A DNA stretch of 43,189 bases. Source: UBA1205 sp045598105 (lineage in GTDB: Bacteria; Bacteroidota; Bacteroidia; Bacteroidales; WCHB1-69). The position numbers and the translations under genes are program-made. The notes below the pieces were generated by a model, which saw only the letters and a program-made list of their open reading frames with translations, was not told the origin of the DNA and did not search any database. This document shows, one piece after another, positions 1 to 7,123 of this stretch (position 1 is the first letter of the stretch; each line of letters starts with the position of its first letter). The DNA is taken from NCBI GenBank assembly GCA_045598105.1, contig JAZLLK010000035.1, positions 1-43,189 on the forward strand, written 5' to 3'.

Positions 1-1
1 T

Positions 2-130
2 ATTGAGATGATTCAAGAGAAATTAAACAACCGACCAAGAAAAAAATTAGGATTTTTAACCCCATATGAATATTTTTTTATTACCTTTGCAAAAAATAAT
101 TGTTTAACAAAAGTTGCATTTGAGACTTGA
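2..130 (+). CDS. IS30-family transposase, C-terminal end (partial)
   Basis: The window opens inside a reading frame that runs to a TGA at 128-130. Its 42 residues include LNNRPRKKLGFLTPYEYFF and end in KVAFET. This matches the end of IS30-family transposases (DDE integrase fold), where an (L)N.RPRK.LG..TP motif closes the catalytic domain; Bacteroidota members often end in KVAF-x-T. Everything upstream lies outside the window. All three isoleucines are ATT, unlike the ATA-rich neighbours, which suits a mobile gene. The terminal inverted repeat of such elements usually overlaps or follows the last codons, so the right end of the element probably lies at about 112-145. Whether the element is intact cannot be judged here. 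Confidence 0.85.
   Translation: MEMIQEKLNNRPRKKLGFLTPYEYFFITFAKNNCLTKVAFET
82..89 (+). promoter_or_regulatory. Bacteroidota -7 motif TACCTTTG inside the transposase 3' end
   Basis: TACCTTTG followed by C fits the TAnnTTTG sigma-ABfr -7 element. It lies within the transposase codons for I-T-F-A, 62 bases before the ATG at 151. It may act as an outward promoter for the downstream lipoprotein gene, or it may be a chance match in coding sequence. Confidence 0.45.
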
Positions 131-150
131 ATGTGGCAATATGTTATAGT

Positions 151-1167
151 ATGAAAAGATTATTTTGTTTGTTTGCTGTTTTGGCAGTAGTAGGATTATT
201 TTCATGTAAAAGAGATGTGGAAAGTTTGATAGTTATTCCTCAAACTTTAACATTGAAAGTAGGGGAAACTTATGTTTTGCAGGCCATAGTGAAGCCGGAT
301 GAGGCTCAAAAGGATGTAAAATGGTCAACATCGGAGCCGGGCGTAGCTAAAGTGAACGATGCCGGTGTGGTAACGGCAGTATCTTTCGGAAAGTGTGATA
401 TTACTGCAGCAGTCGGCACATTTATGGAGGTGTGTCATGTAGAGGTATCGCCAATATCTGACCTGCTCACCATTACCGTCAACGGCGTTATTTTTAATAT
501 GAAACGCGTAAAGCACGGCGATTTTGTGATGGGGGCTGCCGATAATCAGCTGGTAGATGCTTGGCCTAACGAAAGGCCACGACATAAAGTAACTATAACC
601 AGGGATTATTATATAGGTGAAACAGAGGTAACACAAGAATTATGGCAAGCGGTTATGGGTAACAATCCGAGCAATTTCACCGGTGACCTGCAGCGTCCGG
701 TAGAAAGGGTTAGTTGGGATAATTGTCAAGAGTTCATTGAAAAACTGAATCAGCTTACGGGCAAGCAATTTGCCCTTCCCACCGAGGCACAGTGGGAATT
801 TGCCGCCCGGGGCGGAAACAAAAATCTCGGATACAAGTACGCCGGCTCTGACAGTTTGGATGAGGTGGCATGGTATGAAAGCAATAGTGGAAACGAAGTA
901 CATACTGTGAAAGCAAAGAAACCCAATGAGTTAGGTCTCTACGATATGAGCGGTAATGTATTGGAATGGTGTGTTGACTGGTGTGAAATTTATGACAGCG
1001 ATAGCCAAACCGACCCCATAGGACCTGCAACCGGTACCGGTCGGGTGTCTCGTGGTGGCGGCTGGAATTACAATGCAAAACAATGTCGCTCGTCACGCCG
1101 CATTCTTGCCTCGCCCGGTTTCCACAGCGACTACCTTGGGTTCCGCCTGGTTCTTCTCGTTCCTTAG
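151..1167 (+). CDS. Big2 domain + formylglycine-generating-enzyme-like (SUMF1) lipoprotein
   Basis: The ATG at 151 gives a clean lipoprotein signal with lipobox GLFSC; the TTG at 127 would add eight residues in front of the signal and is rejected. Residues ~25-105 look like a bacterial Ig-like Big2 domain (VIPQTLTLKVGETYVLQA, then VATVNDAGVVTAV-type strands). Residues ~115-338 form an FGE-sulfatase fold: GDFVMGA, ETEVTQELWQAVMG, RPVERVSWDNCQEF, LPTEAQWEFAARGG, MSGNVLEWCVDW, SRGGGWN and a YLGFRLVL end. FGE converts a sulfatase Cys to formylglycine, but only one Cys (QCRSS) is visible where active FGE has a Cys pair, so it may be a binding or structural relative. It lies 20 bases past an IS30 end. 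Six of 13 Ile codons are ATA, fewer than in neighbours. Confidence 0.9.
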   Translation: MKRLFCLFAVLAVVGLFSCKRDVESLIVIPQTLTLKVGETYVLQAIVKPDEAQKDVKWSTSEPGVAKVNDAGVVTAVSFGKCDITAAVGTFMEVCHVEVSPISDLLTITVNGVIFNMKRVKHGDFVMGAADNQLVDAWPNERPRHKVTITRDYYIGETEVTQELWQAVMGNNPSNFTGDLQRPVERVSWDNCQEFIEKLNQLTGKQFALPTEAQWEFAARGGNKNLGYKYAGSDSLDEVAWYESNSGNEVHTVKAKKPNELGLYDMSGNVLEWCVDWCEIYDSDSQTDPIGPATGTGRVSRGGGWNYNAKQCRSSRRILASPGFHSDYLGFRLVLLVP

Positions 1168-1176
1168 TTCAGTGCA

Positions 1177-1194
1177 GTTGTCCGAATGGACAAC
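1177..1194. repeat. Short perfect inverted repeat (GTTGTCC/GGACAAC)
   Basis: Seven base pairs around a GAAT loop, ten bases after the stop of the FGE-like gene. There is no T-run, so it is not a classical terminator. It could cap the transcript. The rest of 1195-1397 shows nothing recognisable. Confidence 0.4.
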
Positions 1195-1397
1195 ATTGTG
1201 AACGAAGGCCGTCTCAGAGTTCTTTTATAGAACCAACCTGTTTTATATTGTTGTAGTGAGTAGCCTTGCGGCGAAAAGGCAGAACAAAAATGCCATAAAG
1301 GGATAAGCAGTTTAAAAAAAATGCCTGTCTCTTTTTTTTTAATGTTCAATATTTTAAAAGTTTAACATAGAAAGGTATAAAAATGGAGGAGAGGAAA

Positions 1398-1425
1398 AAA
1401 TAAGCCCGACAAGTCGGGCTTATTT
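1398..1425. terminator. Rho-independent terminator, 13 bp perfect stem
   Basis: AAATAAGCCCGAC and GTCGGGCTTATTT pair perfectly around a two-base gap, with A-rich and T-rich flanks. It separates the FGE-like gene from the HlyD/ABC pair, ten bases before the next -7 element. Confidence 0.8.
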
Positions 1426-1435
1426 GAAAAAATGC

Positions 1436-1443
1436 TACCTTTG
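1436..1443 (+). promoter_or_regulatory. -7 element TACCTTTG for the HlyD/ABC operon
   Basis: TACCTTTG then C lies 28 bases before the ATG at 1471. An in-frame ATG at 1432 precedes this element, so the downstream ATG is the real start. Confidence 0.75.
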
Positions 1444-1470
1444 CATTTTTATGATAAATATAAAATTAAA

Positions 1471-2415
1471 ATGAGAAAAGTATATTGTTTCACATTAATG
1501 TTAGTGCTGGCAGTAGCAATTACAGCCTGTGGCGGTAGAAAAATGAAAGCCGATGCCTTTGGCGCTTTTGAGGCCGATGAAGTGCTGATATCGGCACAAG
1601 CTGAAGGTCAGGTTACTGATTTTTCCGTTAATACCGGTTCCAAGGTAGAGGCCGGTACCTATGTGGCCTCCATAGACAGCAGTCGTTTACTGTTACAAAA
1701 AGAACAACTTTTATTGCAAAAAGGAGCTTTTTTAGCACAATATAGCATCATACCTGATAAGTATATAAGCTGGCAGGACAGCCTGGTAGCCATAGAGCAG
1801 CAGCTATATGCCATAACTGATAAAGCCCGTAATAATGAGCAGTGGGCCGATTCTATGGCATGGCTTACCGGTAAAAAGCAATATTTAACCGATACCATAC
1901 GTGCCTGGCAGGATGAGCAGACGGCTCAAATACAGGGTCCGGTATCACAGTTGGCTCAAATGTATGTACAGCTCCGTCAGCTCAATAATGCCATAGCCAA
2001 ATGCTATATAGTAAGTCCTATACAAGGCACCCTGCTGAATAAATATGTAAACACACACGAGCTGATAGGCATGGGTTATCCTGTCGCCAAGGTGGCTGAT
2101 TTGAACAAAATGACTTTAAAAGTATATGTAAGTGAAAAGCAGCTGGCCGATATACAATTAGGTGATACCTGTACGGTAAGAATAGACAAAGGTAAAAAGG
2201 TCCTTAAGCAATATACCGGTCATATAGAATGGATATCGGACCAGTCGGAGTTTACTCCTAAAATGATACAAACCAAAGACGAGCGTGTAAATTTGGTATA
2301 TGCGGTAAAAATAGCCGTAAATAATGACGGCAGTATTAAAATAGGCATGCCCGGTGAAGCCAAGTTTAAATGCACCAATAATGGAAAAAGAAATAAGCGT
2401 AAACAATCTGAGTAA
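1471..2415 (+). CDS. HlyD-family membrane-fusion (periplasmic adaptor) lipoprotein
   Basis: A 314-residue protein with a lipoprotein signal ending AITAC (Cys20). The first biotinyl-lipoyl half (EADEVLISAQAEGQVTDF, then VEAGTYVASID) lies at residues ~33-70. A glutamine-rich coiled-coil hairpin follows at ~72-170, then the second lipoyl half (YIVSPIQGTLLNKYVNTHEL) and a beta-barrel part. This order is that of HlyD/YhiI adaptors, which link an inner-membrane pump to the outer membrane. The start at 1471 is set by the lipobox and by the promoter at 1436-1443. Its 3' end overlaps the ABC ATPase gene by 35 bases, so the two are translationally linked and probably work together in export. Confidence 0.9.
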   Translation: MRKVYCFTLMLVLAVAITACGGRKMKADAFGAFEADEVLISAQAEGQVTDFSVNTGSKVEAGTYVASIDSSRLLLQKEQLLLQKGAFLAQYSIIPDKYISWQDSLVAIEQQLYAITDKARNNEQWADSMAWLTGKKQYLTDTIRAWQDEQTAQIQGPVSQLAQMYVQLRQLNNAIAKCYIVSPIQGTLLNKYVNTHELIGMGYPVAKVADLNKMTLKVYVSEKQLADIQLGDTCTVRIDKGKKVLKQYTGHIEWISDQSEFTPKMIQTKDERVNLVYAVKIAVNNDGSIKIGMPGEAKFKCTNNGKRNKRKQSE

Positions 2416-3289
2416 GGCATTTGGCAAGGTACAGGCCCTTGATAATGTATCATTGCAGGTGGAAAAGGGTGAATTGTTCGGGCTTATAGGCCCTGATGGA
2501 GCCGGTAAATCCACACTTTTCAATATTTTGGTTACCTTGCTTAATCCTGACAACGGAGAGGCCGAGTTAGCGGGGCTGGATATGCTGCGTGATTATAAAA
2601 AAATACGTAAAATTATTGGGTATCTGCCCGGGCAGTTTTCATTGTACGGGGATTTGAGTTGTTGGGAAAATTTGGAGTTTTTTGCCACCTTATATGGTGA
2701 AAGCGTAGAGGATAATTATGAGTTGATACGTCCTATATGGGAGCAATTGCTTCCTTTTAAAAACCGTAAGGCAGCAGCCTTGTCGGGCGGTATGAAACAG
2801 AAGCTGGCCCTGTGCTGTGCCCTGGTGCATAAGCCCCAAATATTGTTTTTGGATGAGCCTACCACCGGTGTGGACCCAGTGAGCCGTAAGGAATTGTGGG
2901 AAATACTTAAAAAACTGAAAGAAGTAAACATTACCGTATTTGTATCCACCTCCTATATGGATGAAGCCACCTTGTGTAACCGTATAGCACTTATCCAAAA
3001 CGGTCGCATTTTAGGTTGTGATACACCGGCTAATATACAGGCTGCATATACGGGACATTTGTTTTCCATACAAACCAATACCATATATCGTTTGTTACAA
3101 TATTTAAGCGATTATCCTGCCGAAGATATATATCCCAGCGGCCAGTGCGTGAATGTGGTGCTTAACCATAAAGAAGAATCGGAGGCTTTAATGAATTATA
3201 TAGCCTTAAGTAATATAGCAGTAAGTGAAAGTAAGTATATACAACCCACTATAGAAGATTGTTTTATACAATTAATGAGGCATTCATAA
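2381..3289 (+). CDS. ABC transporter ATP-binding protein (ABC-2/YhiH-like exporter type)
   Basis: The ATG at 2381 yields 302 residues; the GTG at 2354 lies deeper in the previous gene. Walker A GPDGAGKST is at residues 37-45, the Q-loop region GYLPGQFSLYGDL at ~80-92, signature LSGGMKQ at 134-140 and Walker B ILFLDEPTTGVD at 154-165. The switch region reads VSTSYMDEA, with Ser191 where most ABC ATPases have His; STAYMDEA-like forms are known in the YhiH/ABC-2 group. Such ATPases power ABC-2 permeases together with a HlyD adaptor (the YhiI-YhiH-YhhJ type), but no permease gene follows: the next gene is an outer-membrane barrel. The ATPase must use a permease encoded elsewhere, or the system has lost it. 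Confidence 0.92.
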   Translation: MEKEISVNNLSKAFGKVQALDNVSLQVEKGELFGLIGPDGAGKSTLFNILVTLLNPDNGEAELAGLDMLRDYKKIRKIIGYLPGQFSLYGDLSCWENLEFFATLYGESVEDNYELIRPIWEQLLPFKNRKAAALSGGMKQKLALCCALVHKPQILFLDEPTTGVDPVSRKELWEILKKLKEVNITVFVSTSYMDEATLCNRIALIQNGRILGCDTPANIQAAYTGHLFSIQTNTIYRLLQYLSDYPAEDIYPSGQCVNVVLNHKEESEALMNYIALSNIAVSESKYIQPTIEDCFIQLMRHS

Positions 3290-3372
3290 TACATCATCTT
3301 TAAGAGTTTTTTTTAAATGCAGGTTGTTAAAAAAAATATAAAAAACTATAGATATATTCAAAATAATAATGC

Positions 3373-3380
3373 TACTTTTG
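3373..3380 (+). promoter_or_regulatory. -7 element TACTTTTG
   Basis: TACTTTTG then C lies 61 bases before the ATG at 3441 and drives the first small outer-membrane protein gene. Confidence 0.7.
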
Positions 3381-3440
3381 CACTTTGCAGTGTGAATAAA
3401 GCAAAACACAATAATTATTAATAATTTAAAAAAAAGAAAA

Positions 3441-3938
3441 ATGAAAAAATTATTTTTAGCATTAACCTTAGTATTAGGTATTGCAGTAGCAGCTGTGGCA
3501 CAGCCCAGAGCATTAGGTGTACGTTTAGGCGGTATTACCTCTATTAACTATCAGCACGGTATAGGTAGCGGCATGTTGGATATAGACCTTGGTATGCCTC
3601 TTCATGGTTATGAAGGTTGGGGTGGTCTTCACGCTGATATTACTTATGATTGGATATTCAACAATATTCCTTGGAATAACAAAGGTACTTGGGATTGGTA
3701 CGCCGGTGTAGGTGGTGCAGTAGGTCTCTATGGCTTTGATTGGGCTCATCATCATGATATATATGTAGGTGTAGCCGGCAGAATAGGTATAGAATATACC
3801 TTCTGGTTCCCGCTCAATCTTTCATTGGACTGGACTCCTGTAATAGGTTACAATTTTTGTAATGAAGGCCATGGCGGATTCAATACACACGGTTTCTGGG
3901 GTTTATCATTAGGTATTCGTTATTCTTTTGGTAAATAA
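3441..3938 (+). CDS. Small outer-membrane beta-barrel protein (165 aa)
   Basis: The first ~21 residues are a Sec signal (MKKLFLALTLVLGIAVAAVAQ). The mature part is Gly/aromatic rich with alternating short strands (LGVRLGGITSINYQHG, WYAGVGGAVGLYG, IYVGVAGRIGIEYTF, LSLGIRYSF), typical of a small, probably eight-stranded, outer-membrane barrel. No enzyme motif is visible. It has its own promoter and a strong terminator, so it is monocistronic and probably well expressed. It resembles the next gene in signal, size, strand pattern and ending (LGIRYSFGK against LGIRYAF), which suggests tandem duplication. Function unknown; a structural or adhesion role is possible. Confidence 0.8.
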   Translation: MKKLFLALTLVLGIAVAAVAQPRALGVRLGGITSINYQHGIGSGMLDIDLGMPLHGYEGWGGLHADITYDWIFNNIPWNNKGTWDWYAGVGGAVGLYGFDWAHHHDIYVGVAGRIGIEYTFWFPLNLSLDWTPVIGYNFCNEGHGGFNTHGFWGLSLGIRYSFGK

Positions 3939-3957
3939 TAATTTACGCAATAGTATA

Positions 3958-3997
3958 ATAAAGGGCTCTTTTTTTAAAAGAGCCCTTTATTTTTTTT
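3958..3997 (+). terminator. Strong Rho-independent terminator (15 bp stem, T8)
   Basis: ATAAAGGGCTCTTTT (3958-3972) pairs perfectly with 3976-3990 around a TTT loop, and a run of Ts follows to 3997. Confidence 0.92.
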
Positions 3998-4051
3998 GGC
4001 GACAGCTGTAGAAAAAGGATAAAATTTCGGTTTTTTTAAATAAAATTTTGT

Positions 4052-4059
4052 TACCTTTG
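4052..4059 (+). promoter_or_regulatory. -7 element TACCTTTG
   Basis: TACCTTTG then C lies 48 bases before the ATG at 4108 and drives the second small barrel gene. Confidence 0.75.
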
Positions 4060-4107
4060 CATGTTTAATAATATTTTTTTATATAACAACTAAATTATCC
4101 ATACAAA

Positions 4108-4632
4108 ATGAAAAAATTATTAGTATTAATGTCTGCTGTTATATTTACAGCAAGCGTATCCATGGTGAATGCTCAGGCTTATAAGCATAGCATAGGTGCC
4201 ACCGTTGGCAGTATGAATGGTATTTCTTATAAAACCTTTGTTACCGGTAATTTTGCTATCAGCGTAGATTTGGGCGTAAAGCTCACCGAAGGTGCCTTTG
4301 GTCATGACGGCTACTATGGTTATCATTATTCGTATAGCGTATTCGATTTTGAAGCCAATCCTAACTTTATGTATGAAGCCAATGCGGTAGCAGGCTTGTA
4401 CTGGTTTGTAGGCGGTGGCATAAGTTTGGGTTACGGATTTGGCCTGGCAGGTTATAATTCCGATTGCGGTAAATTCGGTATTAACGCCATAGGAGGTATA
4501 GAATATAAGTTCGGCATTCCGCTTACTCTCCAATTCGATTTCCGCCCCGGGTTCGGTATGCTGTTTAACAATTACAGTGATGTGGAATACTTTGATTGGG
4601 GCGTTAATTTAGGTATCAGATACGCATTTTAA
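4108..4632 (+). CDS. Small outer-membrane beta-barrel protein (174 aa), paralogue of the preceding gene
   Basis: A signal peptide of ~22 residues ends in VNAQA. Strands such as HSIGATVGSMNGISYKTF, VAGLYWFVGGGISLGYGFG, GINAIGGIEYKFGIPLTLQF and WGVNLGIRYAF suggest an eight-stranded barrel. The final residue is Phe, as expected for a BAM-assembled outer-membrane protein. It shares overall size, a middle glycine-rich W/Y strand pair and the LGIRY-x-F end with the previous gene. It has its own promoter and terminator. Function is not evident. Confidence 0.8.
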   Translation: MKKLLVLMSAVIFTASVSMVNAQAYKHSIGATVGSMNGISYKTFVTGNFAISVDLGVKLTEGAFGHDGYYGYHYSYSVFDFEANPNFMYEANAVAGLYWFVGGGISLGYGFGLAGYNSDCGKFGINAIGGIEYKFGIPLTLQFDFRPGFGMLFNNYSDVEYFDWGVNLGIRYAF

Positions 4633-4646
4633 TTATTAATATTTAT

Positions 4647-4685
4647 AAGAGTGAATGGGCTATATACCTATTCACTCTTTTTTTT
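4647..4685 (+). terminator. Rho-independent terminator after the second barrel gene
   Basis: AAGAGTGAATGGG (4647-4659) pairs with 4667-4679 (one G-T wobble) around a seven-base loop, followed by Ts to 4685. The T-run ends six bases before the next ATG. Confidence 0.88.
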
Positions 4686-4691
4686 AAATAT

Positions 4692-5120
4692 ATGATAATG
4701 TGTGTGAAAAAAATATTATTGTTCATAATTACAAGTCTTATATGCCTGCAATACCTGCAGTCGCAAACGGTGCAGCAAAAGCGCGAAAAGCGGGCTAACT
4801 TGGTGCTTAAATCATGGATTACCCCTGCCGGCGGCAAAACCCGCTATTTGGACCACGTAACCAAATACGACAGTAAAGGTTATAAAATAGAAGAAACCGA
4901 ATACGCCGGCTATGGCCAAAAATATCGCATTACCTATCAATACAATGAAAAAGGACAATGTATTAAAGAAGTGGAATACGATAGCCGTAATAAGCCCGTA
5001 CGCATACGCAAAATGGAATACTACGCTGACGGCAGCAAAAAAAAGCAATATAACTATTTGCCTTCCGGCAAATTAGAGAGTTATAAAGTATATGAATATA
5101 TATTCAAAACCCAAAAATGA
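4692..5120 (+). CDS. Secreted YD/RHS-like repeat protein (142 aa)
   Basis: The N-terminus has a signal peptide (KKILLFIITSLICLQYLQSQ); starts at 4692 or 4698 are both possible. The mature part holds short YD-type repeats: VTKYDSKGYKIEETEYAG, ITYQYNEKGQCIKEVEYDS and MEYYADGSKKKQYNYLPSG, the pattern of beta-hairpin repeats in toxR-activated or RHS-like secreted proteins. There is no toxin domain and no catalytic motif. Its TGA overlaps the ATG of the VTC-domain gene (ATGA), a strong sign of translational coupling. It could be a periplasmic partner of that enzyme. No promoter is visible between it and the upstream terminator, so its transcription is unclear. Confidence 0.75.
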   Translation: MIMCVKKILLFIITSLICLQYLQSQTVQQKREKRANLVLKSWITPAGGKTRYLDHVTKYDSKGYKIEETEYAGYGQKYRITYQYNEKGQCIKEVEYDSRNKPVRIRKMEYYADGSKKKQYNYLPSGKLESYKVYEYIFKTQK

Positions 5121-5890
5121 CGGATATAGCAGACATATTACAAACTTTTAAGCCTATATCACCGGAAGAAATGAGTATGGTAAAACTCATGAACCGTGTA
5201 GATACCAAATACATGGTGCATAGACACCAATTGCCACATATATTGCAAAGCCTTTGCGCACATTATTACGTTCATACCATACAAAATACCCGCATAAGAA
5301 CCTATAATACGGTATATTATGATACACCCCATGTGCACATGTATTTGGATCATCATAATAAAAAACCGAACAGAATGAAATTACGCGCCCGGGAATACGG
5401 TATTACCGGCGATGTGTTTTGTGAAGTAAAACGTAAAAATAATAAAGGCCGTACCCGTAAAAAACGCCTGGCCATACACAGGCAGGAATGGCTTAGCATG
5501 CTGCAACAGCCGCAAACAGCCTGTTTTGTGCAGCAGTATCTTCCCTACGATATAAGTACGCTGGCTCCACAGGTACAAACCGGTTTTAAACGTATCACAC
5601 TCGTAAACTACGCTCACACGGAGCGTGTTACTATAGATATTGACCTCAATTTTTATAACTACATCACTCATAAGCAGCAACCAATGGAAGCATTGGTAAT
5701 AATAGAACTGAAACAAAGTGCCTGTTGCCCGTCATATATAAAGCAGGTGCTGCGTGATATGCGTGTAAAACCGCATAAAATAAGTAAATATTGTTTGGGA
5801 ACCATGCTTACCCGTTCTAATGTAAAAACCAATAGGTTTAAAAGTAAACTAAATTATATTCAAAAACTGATGACTTCATATCAATGCTAA
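5117..5890 (+). CDS. VTC-domain (polyphosphate polymerase-type) protein
   Basis: 257 residues with the layout of the VTC/TTM tunnel-fold superfamily: RVDTKYMV near residue 30, TYNTVYYDTP near 75, KLRAREYG near 95 (the Arg pair lining the phosphate tunnel), FCEVKRKNNKGRTRKKRL and ALVIIELKQS (the metal-binding acid). In yeast Vtc4 these residues polymerise ATP gamma-phosphate into polyphosphate. There is no signal peptide or membrane segment, so it acts in the cytoplasm, probably at the membrane through a partner. In many bacteria VTC-domain genes sit beside DUF4956 membrane proteins, as here (6364-7107). The start overlaps the YD-repeat gene by four bases. Activity is inferred from the family, and the product could be another anionic polymer. 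Confidence 0.87.
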   Translation: MTDIADILQTFKPISPEEMSMVKLMNRVDTKYMVHRHQLPHILQSLCAHYYVHTIQNTRIRTYNTVYYDTPHVHMYLDHHNKKPNRMKLRAREYGITGDVFCEVKRKNNKGRTRKKRLAIHRQEWLSMLQQPQTACFVQQYLPYDISTLAPQVQTGFKRITLVNYAHTERVTIDIDLNFYNYITHKQQPMEALVIIELKQSACCPSYIKQVLRDMRVKPHKISKYCLGTMLTRSNVKTNRFKSKLNYIQKLMTSYQC

Positions 5891-6363
5891 CCATTTTTCT
5901 TCGCTGTAGTGAGAAGTAATATTGAATAATGCCGTAATAGCCGACACCGTGTGTGGCGTGCAGGCCAACCATGAAACCAAGCCGAATATAGGAAGAACGG
6001 TGTAAAAAGTATTTTTTTATCAGTACGATTATATAAAACGCTATAAAAATAATATAAATAACATTTTATTATATATATAAATAGCAATCAATTAATATAA
6101 AAGTAAATAGCGATAATTATCAGGTCTATTTGTCTCCTTACGTCACAGGTTGTATGTGTTTACATGTATAGCGGAAAATAGTGGGGAAATAGTAAAAAAA
6201 GCAGTAAAACACTAAAATCATTTTATGCATATAAAGTATAAAATTTATGTAGGGTAAGTAATACATGTAGGCATAGTAAAAAAAAAGAATGGTATGCCTG
6301 CCATAAAAAAAATTTTATATACCTTTGTAACCTGATTATAGTAACAAAATAAAGAATAAAGTA
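5891..6363. other. 473 bp intergenic region between the VTC and DUF4956 genes
   Basis: No complete gene is supported. The first ~115 bases (5890-6003) are less AT-rich and open in several frames; one minus-strand frame reads IRLGFMVGLHATHGVGYYG, which looks protein-like but was not identified and may be a decayed gene end. The rest is very AT-rich, and the -7 element of the next gene lies at 6320-6327. No terminator was seen after the VTC gene, so read-through to DUF4956 is possible. Confidence 0.5.
6320..6327 (+). promoter_or_regulatory. -7 element TACCTTTG
   Basis: TACCTTTG then T lies 36 bases before the ATG at 6364 and gives the DUF4956 gene its own promoter. Confidence 0.65.
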
Positions 6364-7107
6364 ATGCTTAATTTTTTTCGTCTTCAGCAGGATTTTGACC
6401 CTAACATAGCTCGGGAATTCACATCTGATTTGCAGGAAATAGCCTCCCCTAACGACTTGCTGGGAATTCCGCTTATGCAGTCACAAAGTTTGTTTACATT
6501 GTTAATCATGTTTGCGTTCAATTTGCTGATATGCTGGATAATAGTGCATTGTTTTTACTATAGAAAAAGTCGTCGCACTGATTATTATTTCACTTTTATT
6601 CTGTTTAGCGTAACGGTATTCATGCTTATGTTTTTGCTCAATAATGTAAACTTGGGCATGGGTTTTGCTTTGGGATTGTTTGCCATATTCAGCATGATAC
6701 GCTATCGTACCGAAACAGTCCCTATACGGGAAATGACCTATTTGTTCGTTATTACCGGTATATCGGTTATTAACGGACTGGCTATTACACACGGATACAT
6801 CAATTTGCTCATTATTAATGCTTTATTTATTATATTGGTGGCTATATTCGATGGAAATAAAGCTTTGCGTCATCAGGCAGCCAAAATAGTGTTATATGAT
6901 AAAATAGAATTAATAAAGCATGGTCGGGAAGAGGAGCTCATAGCCGATTTAAAGGAGCGTACCGGGCTGGATATATATAAGGTGGAAGTGGGGCATATAG
7001 ATTTTATGCGTGATGCAGCCTATGTAAAAGTATATTATAAGCCCTTGTTACATGATATTAATACCATAGATACTATGGTAAAACACAAGGATTTTACATC
7101 CGATTAG
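6364..7107 (+). CDS. DUF4956 multi-pass membrane protein
   Basis: 247 residues. About four membrane helices lie between residues ~45 and 165 (LFTLLIMFAFNLLICWIIV, YFTFILFSVTVFMLMFL, MGFALGLFAIFSMIRYR, LLIINALFIILVAIF). A cytoplasmic alpha/beta tail follows (KIVLYDKIELI, DLKERTGLDIYKVEVG). The segment FSMIRYRTETVPIREMTYLFV is characteristic of DUF4956. Family members occur with VTC-domain proteins and are thought to be their membrane partners. Here the pair is split by a 473 bp gap and the gene has its own promoter. A direct role in polymer export is plausible but unproven. Confidence 0.88.
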   Translation: MLNFFRLQQDFDPNIAREFTSDLQEIASPNDLLGIPLMQSQSLFTLLIMFAFNLLICWIIVHCFYYRKSRRTDYYFTFILFSVTVFMLMFLLNNVNLGMGFALGLFAIFSMIRYRTETVPIREMTYLFVITGISVINGLAITHGYINLLIINALFIILVAIFDGNKALRHQAAKIVLYDKIELIKHGREEELIADLKERTGLDIYKVEVGHIDFMRDAAYVKVYYKPLLHDINTIDTMVKHKDFTSD

Positions 7108-7123
7108 CGTAAAATACCATTCA

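Noticed and set aside
127..150. TTG start for the FGE-like gene
   Set aside because: It overlaps the transposase stop and places eight residues before a clean lipoprotein signal; the ATG at 151 fits better.
1200..1345. GCC(T)GTCTC motifs at about 1205 and 1322 as insertion-element ends
   Set aside because: The two motifs are in direct, not inverted, orientation and no target duplication or transposase piece lies between them.
5891..6363. A structured RNA such as RNase P or SRP RNA in the longest gene-free gap
   Set aside because: The gap is very AT-rich beyond its first 115 bases and lacks the conserved helices of either RNA.
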